DNA from: CAZGMN01 sp964645765
GTDB lineage: Bacteria; Acidobacteriota; Aminicenantia; Aminicenantales; Aminicenantaceae
DNA length: 25,168 nt
Direction: 5' to 3'
NCBI GenBank assembly: GCA_964645765.1
Contig: CAZYBE010000041.1
Span: 1 to 25,168, forward strand
The first letter of the stretch is position 1. Every line of letters begins with the position of its first letter. The notes below the pieces were generated by a model that worked only from the letters and a program-made list of their open reading frames with translations, did no database searches and was not told where the DNA came from. Position numbers and translations under genes: made by a program. Shown here one piece after another: positions 16,348 through 23,890 of this stretch.

Positions 16348-16773
16348 CTATTTCTCAACCTCTTCCTCTGAGCCTTCATCACCTTCCTCGCCCTCTTCTT
16401 CTTCTTCCTCCTCTTTCTCTTCGGGCTCAGGCTCTTCCTCATCGGACTCTGGCTCTTCTTCTCCTTTTTCGGGCTCCTCCTTCTTTACCCGTTTCCCTCT
16501 GCTTGGCTTTCGAACTTCCTCCTCAACTTCTTCCTCGCCTCCTATGACCTCTCCGATGAAGCCCTCATCCTCTGGCTCACGAGATTCTTCGACCTTTGGC
16601 TCAACAATATCGTAATCCACTGCTCCAAAGCGCACTTCCTCTTGCGCGATTCGGATAGGATTCTTTGCTTTGGTTTTTATCTTGGGCTTATCCCCGTGCA
16701 AGAGTTGCTTTGCTCTCTTTGCAGCTAAAATCACAAACCTGAATTTACTATCTATGCCGTTGGTTGGATTCAA
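16348..16773 (-). CDS. rpoZ: RNA polymerase omega subunit with long acidic tail
   Basis: A 141-residue protein. Residues 8-24 (IDSKFRFVILAAKRAKQ) and 38-50 (NPIRIAQEEVRFG) match the two conserved segments of omega, which helps RNA polymerase beta' assemble. Residues 58-141 form a low-complexity tail with about 40 Glu and 3 Asp by my count, interrupted by a basic patch at about 88-98 (RKPSRGKRVKK). Ordinary omega is 60-90 residues and lacks such a tail. The start is TTG with AAAGGA 6 nt upstream, and the frame hits a stop 11 codons earlier. A promoter with an extended -10 lies at 16818-16846. Confidence 0.8.
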   Translation of the reverse strand: MNPTNGIDSKFRFVILAAKRAKQLLHGDKPKIKTKAKNPIRIAQEEVRFGAVDYDIVEPKVEESREPEDEGFIGEVIGGEEEVEEEVRKPSRGKRVKKEEPEKGEEEPESDEEEPEPEEKEEEEEEEGEEGDEGSEEEVEK

Positions 16774-16817
16774 TGAATATCCTTTTCTCGCATCCCGGTT
16801 CTTTTAATTAAACCTCT

Positions 16818-16846
16818 ACCATAGCAAAAATCCTTAATAAATTCAA
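16818..16846 (-). promoter_or_regulatory. Promoter candidate for rpoZ with extended -10
   Basis: On the minus strand TTGAAT (16841-16846) and TATGGT (16818-16823) are 17 bp apart, and TGC directly precedes the -10. The expected start is near 16811, so the leader would be about 37 nt. Confidence 0.5.
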
Positions 16847-16872
16847 CGGAAATAAGCATAAGATAATTGTTT

Positions 16873-17241
16873 TCAATAATTTATGATGACATCATCGGCA
16901 GTGCCAAAAGCTTTGTCCCTCCCAGCCGAGGTCAGACGGAAATTGTCATCGGACAGCCTCTCGTATTTTATCGCAGTTCCCCAGGCATCTAAATTTGCAG
17001 AGGCAAAAGAATGAATCCTCTGGACTTCCTTGAGATTCTCAGGAGTTCTTCCTTCCTGGGCTATAAAAGTCACAATCGCCTGCTGCAGCGCAGCCATATT
17101 GACCTTTGTCAATTCGACTTGAGTCTGGTCGTAAGCTTTGACTTCTATAAGAGTTTTGTCTTTTCCTGTTCTCGCCATCCAGAGCAAATAGACGATTCCA
17201 CAGCCGACTATGAATACGGCAATGAATCCTCTCATTTTCAT
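16873..17241 (-). CDS. Pseudopilin-like protein with GspG-type C-terminus
   Basis: A 122-residue membrane-anchored protein. One N-terminal hydrophobic helix spans about residues 4-22 (FIAVFIVGCGIVYLLWM). The C-terminal third, DAWGTAIKYERLSDDNF followed by LTSAGRDKAFGTADD, matches the calcium-binding C-terminal segment of type II secretion major pseudopilins (GspG). The usual prepilin peptidase site (G/FTLIE) is missing from the N-terminus, so it is probably not processed or assembled as a pilin. No other secretion genes are near. The gene begins 33 bp past the 3' end of tRNA-Lys on the same strand, so cotranscription is likely. Two ATGs (17241, 17235) are possible. Confidence 0.7.
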   Translation of the reverse strand: MKMRGFIAVFIVGCGIVYLLWMARTGKDKTLIEVKAYDQTQVELTKVNMAALQQAIVTFIAQEGRTPENLKEVQRIHSFASANLDAWGTAIKYERLSDDNFRLTSAGRDKAFGTADDVIINY

Positions 17242-17274
17242 TTTTAAGCCTCAAGTCATTGTTGAATGAAATTA

Positions 17275-17347
17275 TGACCCGTAGAGGACTCGAACCTCTA
17301 ACCCGCGGATTAAGAGTCCGCTGCTCTACCAATTGAGCTAACGGGCC
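17275..17347 (-). tRNA. tRNA-Lys (anticodon CTT)
   Basis: A 73-nt cloverleaf on the minus strand. The acceptor arm GGCCCGT pairs with ACGGGTC (one G-U pair) with discriminator A. The anticodon stem GCGGA/TCCGC encloses the loop CTCTTAA, giving anticodon CTT. The T arm contains GGTTCGAGTCC. CCA is not encoded. A near-perfect promoter lies at 17362-17390, and a pseudopilin-like gene follows. Confidence 0.95.
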
Positions 17348-17361
17348 ATGAAATCTTTTTT

Positions 17362-17390
17362 AGTTTAGAAGAGTGCTTCAGAGTTGTCAA
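17362..17390 (-). promoter_or_regulatory. Promoter of tRNA-Lys
   Basis: On the minus strand a perfect TTGACA (17385-17390) is followed after 17 bp by TAAACT (17362-17367). The predicted start near 17355 is 8 bases before the mature tRNA end. The outer end of repeat copy B lies 10 bp upstream. Confidence 0.6.
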
Positions 17391-17400
17391 ATTTAAGCTC

Positions 17401-17616
17401 GGGCTGAGTGCTTATAAAACACGCAGGCTTTGCCCAACCTGGCGGAGGCTGAGTGGGGAGAAAACCGTTTGAAGGCTGAGCGGGCATGGTTCCTCGACCG
17501 TAGGGAGAGGAGAGCGAAGCCTGAAACCGAGCCGCTTTTGACTCGCTGGGGCAAAAGTGGCGTGTTTTCGAACCACTCAGCCGGAGCCTTCAAACGGTTT
17601 TATAACCACTCAGCCC
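17401..17616. repeat. Structured intergenic repeat, copy B, with terminal inverted repeats
   Basis: GGGCTGAGTGCTTATAAAAC (17401-17420) is inverted at 17597-17616 with 19 of 20 positions matching. An inner pair, AAAACCGTTTGAAGGCT (17461-17477), is inverted perfectly at 17585-17601, and GGCTGAGTGG at 17447-17456 is inverted at 17606-17615. The core 17461-17590 is about 88% identical to copy A. The core hairpin GCCGCTTTTG (17531-17540) with 17552-17561 keeps its pairing although both arms differ from copy A. The element fills the gap between tRNA-Lys and rmuC and looks like a MITE or a mobile structured repeat. Confidence 0.8.
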
Positions 17617-17656
17617 TCGCTTTTTTTATCCCTTTTTTCTTTGTTTCGCTTTATTA

Positions 17657-17662
17657 TATAAT
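17657..17662 (+). promoter_or_regulatory. -10 element upstream of rmuC
   Basis: A perfect TATAAT sits at 17657-17662 with only a T-rich sequence at the -35 position. Transcription from near 17669 would place the AGGAAAGG site (from 17673) at the start of the leader. Confidence 0.35.
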
Positions 17663-17684
17663 GTCAGCAAAGAGGAAAGGCCTG

Positions 17685-18740
17685 ATGAATTTTAATGTCT
17701 TCCTAATCCTGTTCGCCGCAGCGCTTGTCATTCTCTTCATCTTCCTTGCCCTGTCTTTGAAGAAAACGTCATCGAGAATCGAGGAGTTAAAGAAATCCCA
17801 ATCTGAAAACCAGGCCCTTTCTTTGATGCAGCAGCAGATCGGGCAGCTCACCCATCTCGTCAATCAGCAGCTTCAGAATATGAGCCTCCAGTTCCAGAAA
17901 ACCTCCGGAGATATCGGCAGCACTCTGGGCGATGTCAAAAAAGACCTGGGAAAGGTGGAAGCCGCAACCCATGAAGTCCTGGAAAAGGCAAAGAACATTG
18001 CTGATTTGGAGGATTTGCTCAGGGCGCCGAAATTCCGCGGCGGCTTCGGCGAGCTCTTCCTCGGCGACCTCCTGGCTCAAATCCTGCCTCCTGCCCACTA
18101 CGAGCTTCAATATAAATTCAAAAGCGGAGAAAAAGTCGATGCCATTATCAGAATTGGAAAGAACACTGTCCCTGTCGATGCCAAGTTCCCCCTTGAAAAC
18201 TTCAAAAAGCACCTCGCCGAAGAAGACGGCAAAGTCAAAGAGGATTTGAGAAAAAAATTTATCTCTGATGTCAAAAGACACATCGACAGCATCTGCGAAA
18301 AATACATCCTCCCTGACGAAGGCACTTACGACTTTGCCCTGATGTACATCCCGGCAGAGAACATTTACTACGAGACCATCCTCAAGGATGAAAGCTTCGG
18401 CGAAGAGCGGAGCATCTTCTCCTTGGCCATGGAGAGAAGGGTCTTCCCGGTCTCGCCCAACTCCTTTTTCGCCTATCTGCAGGTCATCATCCTCGGACTC
18501 AAAGGCCTCCAGATTGAAAAATCAGCCCAGGATATCTTTCAATCCCTTGCCCGGCTCAAAGGAGACCTGAGCCGTTTCAAAAGCGACTTTGAAGTTATCG
18601 GAACTCACCTCGGCAACGCCAAGGGCAAGTTCGATGAGGCGGAGAAGCGCTTGGAAAAATTCTCAGACAAGCTGGAGCTTGCCAGTGGAGTGATGCCCGA
18701 GCAGCTTCCCGGAAAAACGACTCAAGAGAAAGTCGATTAG
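17685..18740 (+). CDS. rmuC: DNA recombination protein RmuC
   Basis: A 351-residue RmuC-family protein. The frame is open further upstream across the repeat element, but the start is placed at 17685 because AGGAAAGG lies 4 nt before it and the protein then begins with a single membrane helix (residues about 4-25). A coiled-coil region follows to about residue 105, and then the conserved domain with RGGFGELFLGDLL, VDAIIRIG, VDAKFPLENF, FALMYIPAENIYYE and SPNSFFAYLQ. This is the restriction-nuclease-like core of RmuC, which in E. coli limits inversions at short inverted repeats. The length is shorter than E. coli RmuC (about 475) but common elsewhere. Confidence 0.93.
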   Translation: MNFNVFLILFAAALVILFIFLALSLKKTSSRIEELKKSQSENQALSLMQQQIGQLTHLVNQQLQNMSLQFQKTSGDIGSTLGDVKKDLGKVEAATHEVLEKAKNIADLEDLLRAPKFRGGFGELFLGDLLAQILPPAHYELQYKFKSGEKVDAIIRIGKNTVPVDAKFPLENFKKHLAEEDGKVKEDLRKKFISDVKRHIDSICEKYILPDEGTYDFALMYIPAENIYYETILKDESFGEERSIFSLAMERRVFPVSPNSFFAYLQVIILGLKGLQIEKSAQDIFQSLARLKGDLSRFKSDFEVIGTHLGNAKGKFDEAEKRLEKFSDKLELASGVMPEQLPGKTTQEKVD

Positions 18741-18780
18741 CTTCCCCTGATTGGGAGCGAAGCCATTCCAGATAGGCCCT

Positions 18781-19545
18781 TCAAATACTTTCGCTCTTCT
18801 CAAAGAAATAGGCACCCAGCCCGATCATCACTGAAGAGAAGAAAATCATGATGATAAAATCGGAAAAAACTGAGAGTGAAGAGATGCCGATCAAGGCCCC
18901 TCTTAAGCCGTCAACGCCGTAAGTCAAAGGGTCCAGGTGGGAAATGTATCTCAGCCAGCGGGGAAAATTTTCCAGAGGATAAAGCGCGCCCGATAAAAAG
19001 AAAAGGGGAAAGATGACAAAGTTCATGACGATGCTGAAACCCTGCATGTCCTTCATCTTCGAAGCGAATATCAAGCCCAGCCCGATGAACGTTACCGCAA
19101 TCAAAACCATGAAAACAATCCCCAGCAGAAACAAGGGAAGGGTGATAATCTTGAAGCCGACAAGAAAAGAAATGAAAAGGATGAGCACGGCCTGAATCAA
19201 GGTTGTGGTCGCCCCTCCAGCGATTCTTCCCACGACGATGGAGACCCGGCTGACAGGCGCAACCATAATCTCCTTCAAGAACCCAAACTCTCTGTCCCAT
19301 AAGACTGAAAGACCGGCGAATGCTGAGGAGAAAAGGATGCTCATTCCGAGTATTCCCGGAACTAAAAAGCGGATATAATTCACATCTGCTGCCAATCCGG
19401 GGACATTCATCCGGCTAAACCCTATGCCCAGGAAAGCCAGGAAGAACAAGGGCATGGCCAGGGCTCCGACTATTCGGGATTTTGCCCTGACGAACCTCTT
19501 CATTTCCCTCAGCCATAAGACATAGACCGCGGTTGTGTTGATCAT
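18781..19545 (-). CDS. ABC-2 type transporter permease
   Basis: A 254-residue permease with about six membrane helices, typical of ABC-2 exporters such as DrrB. It includes the family segment LWDREFGFLKEIMVAPVSR in the first half and LSGALYPLENFPRWLRYISH with LDPLTYGVDGLRG near the C-terminus. It would form the channel of an export pump with the adjacent ATPase. Its ATG overlaps the stop of the ATPase gene by 4 nt (ATGA), so the two are translationally coupled. The substrate, a drug, lipid or polysaccharide, cannot be told. Confidence 0.92.
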   Translation of the reverse strand: MINTTAVYVLWLREMKRFVRAKSRIVGALAMPLFFLAFLGIGFSRMNVPGLAADVNYIRFLVPGILGMSILFSSAFAGLSVLWDREFGFLKEIMVAPVSRVSIVVGRIAGGATTTLIQAVLILFISFLVGFKIITLPLFLLGIVFMVLIAVTFIGLGLIFASKMKDMQGFSIVMNFVIFPLFFLSGALYPLENFPRWLRYISHLDPLTYGVDGLRGALIGISSLSVFSDFIIMIFFSSVMIGLGAYFFEKSESI

Positions 19546-20543
19546 CTGGCGTGGGCTCTCCTTATTGTCATCTGCCGGTGGCGGTCATTCTGGCCCCCCT
19601 CTTCTCCTCTTATCGTCCTTCCGGTAAAATGCAAAAACACATCTTCAAGGCTCGGCTTTCGCAGGTTGATGCAGGTGACATTGACGCCGATTTTTTGGGC
19701 GGTGCGAACCAATTCCGGAATCCTTCTCTCGCCCTTCTCCATGGTCAGGCTCAGAGTCTCATCATGCCTGGTCATATTCTTGACCCAGGCAAAGCTTTTG
19801 ATCTGGCTGATGAGGGCGTCGGCATTCCCATCAACTTCCATGGAGACGACATCACCGCCCAGGATATCTTTCAACCTGGCCGGCGTGTCCATGGCCACAA
19901 ACTTCCCGTAATCGATGATAGCCACCCGGTCGCAGAGGTAGTCTGCCTCTTCCATGTAGTGAGTGGTCAGGATGATGGTCACTCCACCCTCTTTGTTCAA
20001 TTTTTTGATATAGTCCCAGATATGCCTTCGGGTCTGGGCATCAAGGCCAAGAGTCGGCTCATCAAGGAACAAAACCTTGGGCTTGTGGATTAAGCCTCTG
20101 GCAATCTCCAGCCTTCTCTTCATGCCGCCTGAGTATTTTTCAACCAGGACTTTTGCTTTATCCATAAGCTCGACAAGCTCCAGGACTTGGTTTATTCTTT
20201 TCCGCCTCTCTTCCTTGCTTATTCCATACATCATCGCATGGAATTCCAGGTTCTCCTTTCCGGTGAGCTTGATGTCAAGGGCAGGCTCCTGAAAAACAAC
20301 TCCGATGCTGCGACGGATATCGTCTTTATTCCGGGAGATATCAAACCCGGCGACTTCTCCATAACCAGAGGTCGCCTTGAGCAGGGTGGAGAGCATGTTA
20401 ATTGTCGTCGTCTTTCCAGCACCGTTTGGGCCGAGGAGTCCAAAGAGCTCGCCTTTTTTAACGGCGAAAGAGATGTGGTCAACAGCAACAAAACCGTTAA
20501 ATTGTTTGGTTAGGTTCTCGACTTTTATCGCATCGTCACTCAT
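19542..20543 (-). CDS. ABC transporter ATP-binding protein, DrrA-like
   Basis: A 333-residue ATPase for the ABC-2 permease that follows. Walker A is GPNGAGKTT (Lys44), the signature is YSGGMKRRLEIARGL, Walker B is VLFLDEPTLGLD and the switch His is in TTHYMEEADYL. The region after about residue 220 is the regulatory extension usual in DrrA-type exporters (GVNVTCINLRKPSLEDVFLH). Unlike most family members it continues about 25 residues after the LEDVFL block with a basic tail (RHRQMTIRRAHAR). It starts with ATG at 20543 and lacks a clear ribosome binding site. Confidence 0.94.
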   Translation of the reverse strand: MSDDAIKVENLTKQFNGFVAVDHISFAVKKGELFGLLGPNGAGKTTTINMLSTLLKATSGYGEVAGFDISRNKDDIRRSIGVVFQEPALDIKLTGKENLEFHAMMYGISKEERRKRINQVLELVELMDKAKVLVEKYSGGMKRRLEIARGLIHKPKVLFLDEPTLGLDAQTRRHIWDYIKKLNKEGGVTIILTTHYMEEADYLCDRVAIIDYGKFVAMDTPARLKDILGGDVVSMEVDGNADALISQIKSFAWVKNMTRHDETLSLTMEKGERRIPELVRTAQKIGVNVTCINLRKPSLEDVFLHFTGRTIRGEEGGQNDRHRQMTIRRAHAR

Positions 20544-20575
20544 TGTCGCATCGCCAAATAAATGTTTAAGTTTAA

Positions 20576-20581
20576 ATTATA
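20576..20581 (-). promoter_or_regulatory. Possible -10 element for the ABC exporter operon
   Basis: TATAAT on the minus strand at 20576-20581 lies about 33 bp before the ATPase start. The best -35 (CTTACA at 20601-20606) has a 19-bp spacer, so support is weak. I see nothing else convincing in the gap 20544-20786. Confidence 0.25.
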
Positions 20582-20786
20582 ATACACGGAGCCAAATTTA
20601 TGTAAGGTTTTTTTGGAAAGAAAGCATCCTTAAATCTGTAAAAAATTCGTCCTTACGGGATTTGATACTCCATTTTGGATATTTTTCCCAAAAAAGCACA
20701 AGAATTCAGACAGCGGCAAGAAAACTTCATTTTAATAAGCTTTGGGGAAGATTCTGAGTGAAGACTTTTCCGGATTGAGCTAAAAT

Positions 20787-22511
20787 CTATTGCACTCTCT
20801 CTTTCAAAATATTCTTATAAAGTATGATGCTCATAAACGCAGCAACAAGGAGTAGAGCAATCCCCGTCTTGAATTCAAGCAGGACGATTTTGCCGATGCC
20901 GAATAAAGAGCAGTAGACAAGAACAATTCCCAGAAGCCAGTTCAATATATCTGGCAAAATTCTTGTCTCTTTTCCTGCAATCTCTATTCCTTCTTTTACG
21001 GGTTTCCACATGCCGCCCGGCTTGATTTTCTTGTAGAAATTAATCAAGTGTTCTTTATCGACTGGCCTCGTTAAAAATGTGGCAACAAGCCAGACCAAGG
21101 TCGTTATGCCAACTGTGATCAGCATTCTATAGGCCCAGTTCAATTCTCCGGGTGCGCCAAAACGAGTTTTCAATAAAACCATGGCCACTGCAAAAGAGCA
21201 GGTCATAGCTGCGATCTCACTCCAGGCATTTATCCGCCACCAGTACCATCTCAAGATATAGACAAGTCCCGTGCCTGCCCCGATAGCCAAGAGAAGCTCC
21301 CAAGCTCCTTTAATGCTCTCCATCTGATAAGCGGCAATCCCGGCAAAAATCATGAGCAGGACGGTCAAGATTCTGGAGACAAAGATATAATGGGCCGATG
21401 ATGCATCTTTCTTAATAAATCTCTTGTAACAATCATTGACCAGGTAGGATGCTCCCCAGTTTAGATGGGTAACGATCGTGGACATGAAAGCGGCAAAAAA
21501 GGCAGCGATCATCAGACCTTTTAATCCAACAGGCAGAAAGGAGACGACCATCTTTGGATAGCCGAGCTTTGGGTCGGAAAGATTGGGAAAAACAATCATC
21601 ACCGCCAAAGCCACAAGGATCCAGGGCCAGGGTCTGAGGGCATAATGGGCGATGTTGAACCACAAGGTGGCGAGCACAGAATGCTTTTCATCCTTGCAAG
21701 CTAATATTCTTTGGGCGACATAGCCTCCGCCGCCAGGCTCTGCACCTGGATACCAGGTTGACCACCACTGGACGGCAACATAGACGAAGAAGGTGAGCAA
21801 AGGCAGGGTCATCGACCCAAACTTGGGGAAAAAGCTCAATGCCTCGGGATGGGAGGCGAGGACTTTCAACTTGAGAGTTTTGATTCCCCCCACATGGATG
21901 ACAGAGATCACGGCCAGGGCTATGGAGCCGGCCATGGCAATAATGAACTGAAAAAAATCGGTGATCACCACGCCCCATAAGCCTGATAAAACGGTGTAAA
22001 AAACGGCAAAAACAAGGGAAATGACAAGCGCCAAAATCTTCGGAAAGGAAAAAGTCACTTCGAGTATGGCGGTCATGGCCAGTGTCACCCAGGCCATGAT
22101 CATGCAGTTTATCGGGAGGCCAAGATAGACCGCACGAAATCCTCTGAGAATGGCTGCAGGCTTTCCGCTGTAGCGCAGCTCGGTGAATTCAATATCGGTC
22201 AGAACCTCTGACCTTCGCCACAGCTTGGAGAATAAAAAGACGGTCATCATTCCTCCCAGAACAAAATTCCACCAGAGCCAGTTACCAGCGATCCCGTTTT
22301 TGACCACAATCTCGGTTACAGCTAAGGGAGTGTCCGCAGCAAATGTTGTGGCCACCATCGAAGTCCCGGCGAGCCACCAGGGTAAAGCTCGCTCAGAAAT
22401 GAAGAAGCTCTCGATCCCCTTTCCGGCTCTCTTGGCATAAAGCGAACCGACGACAAGCGACAAAACAAAATAGGCGACAATCAAACTCCAATCAATGAAG
22501 GATAAGGCCAT
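20787..22511 (-). CDS. Sodium:solute symporter family protein
   Basis: A 574-residue membrane transporter of the SSS family (SGLT/PutP fold). Hydrophobic segments run nearly the whole length, about 13. The N-terminus has the family text KGIESFFISERALPWWLAG followed by TSMVATTFAADTP, the region of the first broken helix that forms the sodium and substrate sites. Other family-like blocks are AAFFAAFMSTIVTHLNWGASY and GLWGVVITDFFQF. The substrate is not evident; sugar, sialic acid or amino acid are possible. A TTGACA promoter candidate lies close upstream. The gene is not obviously part of an operon. Confidence 0.92.
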   Translation of the reverse strand: MALSFIDWSLIVAYFVLSLVVGSLYAKRAGKGIESFFISERALPWWLAGTSMVATTFAADTPLAVTEIVVKNGIAGNWLWWNFVLGGMMTVFLFSKLWRRSEVLTDIEFTELRYSGKPAAILRGFRAVYLGLPINCMIMAWVTLAMTAILEVTFSFPKILALVISLVFAVFYTVLSGLWGVVITDFFQFIIAMAGSIALAVISVIHVGGIKTLKLKVLASHPEALSFFPKFGSMTLPLLTFFVYVAVQWWSTWYPGAEPGGGGYVAQRILACKDEKHSVLATLWFNIAHYALRPWPWILVALAVMIVFPNLSDPKLGYPKMVVSFLPVGLKGLMIAAFFAAFMSTIVTHLNWGASYLVNDCYKRFIKKDASSAHYIFVSRILTVLLMIFAGIAAYQMESIKGAWELLLAIGAGTGLVYILRWYWWRINAWSEIAAMTCSFAVAMVLLKTRFGAPGELNWAYRMLITVGITTLVWLVATFLTRPVDKEHLINFYKKIKPGGMWKPVKEGIEIAGKETRILPDILNWLLGIVLVYCSLFGIGKIVLLEFKTGIALLLVAAFMSIILYKNILKERVQ

Positions 22512-22533
22512 TTTTGTTTTCTCTCTGCATTAG

Positions 22534-22562
22534 TCTTTAATCCAGAAAAATTTTAATGTCAA
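22534..22562 (-). promoter_or_regulatory. Promoter candidate for the sodium:solute symporter
   Basis: A perfect TTGACA (22557-22562 on the minus strand) is 17 bp from TAAAGA (22534-22539), a weak -10. The expected start is near 22527, about 16 nt before the ATG. Confidence 0.45.
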
Positions 22563-22633
22563 ATTTCAAATTGAATAAAGAGCGCTTTTTAAAATTGGCA
22601 AGAATTAATGAAAAAATTTGTAGCTTGTCTCTA

Positions 22634-23176
22634 TCAAAAGAAAATTGAGACACCTAAGTAAATATTATTGTCCGTGCGATCGCTGTAGCCATATTCGTCT
22701 GAATACTTTATGAATCGATATTCAATTCGAATCGCGGCAGAATCACCCACAAAGCACTTTATCCCTGCTCCGAAATTGATGGCAGTGAATCTTCGACCCC
22801 CGTCGGACACAGAAGAGAATGCTTGCGGTCCATTGCCGATGCCTGCTCCTCCAAGAATAAATGGAACTAATTTTTTTGAACCTTTGAAATTATAGGAAAT
22901 ATTTCCCATGACAAGAATGCCCGTATAATCAGTGTCCTCTGTGGGCATCGTCAAAAACAATTCTGGCTCAATCTCCAATCCTTTATAAACAAAAAACCCA
23001 ATTCTCAGCGGGATATTGATCCAGGTGTGGGTATCCCCGCCTTCGTACTTATAATTCAACATAGAGGCAGAAGTCGAGAATTCGAATCTCTTGTTATTCG
23101 GGAGTTGGCCGAATGCCCCTGTAACAGAAAAAATTACAAAAAAGATTGCGATTGAAATCCCTAAAATTTTTTTCAT
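22634..23176 (-). CDS. Small outer-membrane beta-barrel protein
   Basis: A 180-residue protein with a signal peptide (MKKILGISIAIFFVIFSVTGAFG). After it, alternating hydrophobic strands and turns (for example RIGFFVYKGLEIEPELFL, VMGNISYNFKG, AIRIEYRFIKYSDEYGYS) end in Phe (IYLGVSIFF), as in OmpA/OmpX/OmpW-like eight-strand barrels. The start at 23176 is chosen over upstream TTG and ATG codons because GGAGGAG lies just before it and the signal peptide starts there. The function is unknown. A 26-codon leader frame overlaps its ATG, and an 11-bp-phased repeat array lies 130 bp upstream, so it may be strongly regulated. Confidence 0.8.
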   Translation of the reverse strand: MKKILGISIAIFFVIFSVTGAFGQLPNNKRFEFSTSASMLNYKYEGGDTHTWINIPLRIGFFVYKGLEIEPELFLTMPTEDTDYTGILVMGNISYNFKGSKKLVPFILGGAGIGNGPQAFSSVSDGGRRFTAINFGAGIKCFVGDSAAIRIEYRFIKYSDEYGYSDRTDNNIYLGVSIFF

Positions 23177-23250
23177 TTTCTCCTCCATCTTTTGCAGAGA
23201 TTCTTTAAAATGAAACAATTCCCTATATTTTTGCTATTCTTTTCAATCAA
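23173..23250 (-). other. Possible leader peptide ORF overlapping the barrel gene
   Basis: A TTG at 23250 opens 25 codons ending in TGA that overlaps the barrel gene ATG as ATGA. A very strong ribosome-binding-like sequence, AGGGGGTGAT, lies 5' of the TTG at proper spacing. The peptide starts MIEKNSKNIG and ends WRRK. It could be a translated leader that couples translation to the barrel gene, or the purine box could be chance. No homology is claimed. Confidence 0.3.
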
Positions 23251-23305
23251 TTTATCACCCCCTGAATTATTTATCAATGTTAATTTAGCTTCATCCAGAA
23301 TAAAA

Positions 23306-23371
23306 GTTGTTAAGAACTTGTTAAAATATTGTAAAAAGTTTGTAAAAAATGTGTCCTTTTGCTGTTAACTT
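23306..23371 (-). promoter_or_regulatory. Array of 11-bp direct repeats, Pho-box-like operator
   Basis: Read on the minus strand, TTTACA, TTTACA, TTAACA and TTAACA occur at exactly 11-bp intervals (units 23339-23349, 23328-23338, 23317-23327, 23306-23316). A fifth TTAACA-like unit stands in phase at 23361-23371, with one degenerate unit (23350-23360) between. The array lies 130 bp upstream of the barrel gene and just past the stop of the next gene. Direct repeats with an 11-bp period are typical of OmpR/PhoB-family response regulators; the Bacillus PhoP site is TTAACA with about 5-bp gaps. The regulator is not in the window. Confidence 0.6.
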
Positions 23372-23751
23372 TTAGTTTTTTTGAGACTCAGAATAAGCTC
23401 CCTGAGGGCAACACTGGCTGTTCCTGCCACAAACATCCCAAAAACAATGAGCATAGGACCGAACCAGTAGACAGCTCCTGCTCCGGCTGCGCATCCAATC
23501 AAGGGCCAGGGGAAGATGCGAAAGAATCCTGTTCTCCTTGCCCTGGACAAGATCTCATGGACAACAATTCCTGTTGCAAAGCCTGCTGCGGTTATAACCG
23601 GGCCTATAATCCAGCCGATGGCTTTCCAAGCAGCATTATTCAAATGAGAAATCTGAATGAAAGCCCCCACCCAGACTACAAAAAAAATGCCGCCAAGAAG
23701 AAGTGAAACCCCAACTTTGACAAACAATCTCCTTAAGTCTTTAAGCTTCAC
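23365..23751 (-). CDS. Small hypothetical membrane protein
   Basis: A 128-residue protein with three to four hydrophobic segments (around VGVSLLLGGIFFVVWVGAFI, IGWIIGPVITAAGFATGIVV, PLIGCAAGAGAVYWFGPML and IVFGMFVAGTASVAL) and positively charged ends. I do not recognise the family and assign no function. The start is GTG at 23751 with no strong ribosome binding site. Its last codons overlap the in-phase repeat array upstream of the barrel gene. It lies between the LpxR-like gene and the barrel gene on the same strand, but 210 bp from LpxR, so its transcription unit is unclear. Confidence 0.6.
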   Translation of the reverse strand: MKLKDLRRLFVKVGVSLLLGGIFFVVWVGAFIQISHLNNAAWKAIGWIIGPVITAAGFATGIVVHEILSRARRTGFFRIFPWPLIGCAAGAGAVYWFGPMLIVFGMFVAGTASVALRELILSLKKTKS

Positions 23752-23890
23752 GGCCAGCTCTTTAGCTTTAAAGAAAATTACCCTCCGGCGCAGTTAGTGG
23801 AAATCAGAGGATATCGCTTTATGAAATCATACGCTCTTGGAGAATGGCGTGTCAACGCAGGTTAGCATTTTTTTTCTTGATGAAAAACCG

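Noticed and set aside
17275..17616. Integrated genomic island at tRNA-Lys
   Set aside because: No integrase and no duplicated tRNA end were seen; only the repeat element lies beside the tRNA.
17430..17684. N-terminal extension of RmuC by 85 residues
   Set aside because: The extension is a translation of repeat copy B; a ribosome binding site and membrane helix support the start at 17685.
22628..22660. TGTCTC/GAGACA pairing around the stop codon of the barrel gene as a terminator
   Set aside because: The loop is long and the T run is displaced; too weak to annotate.
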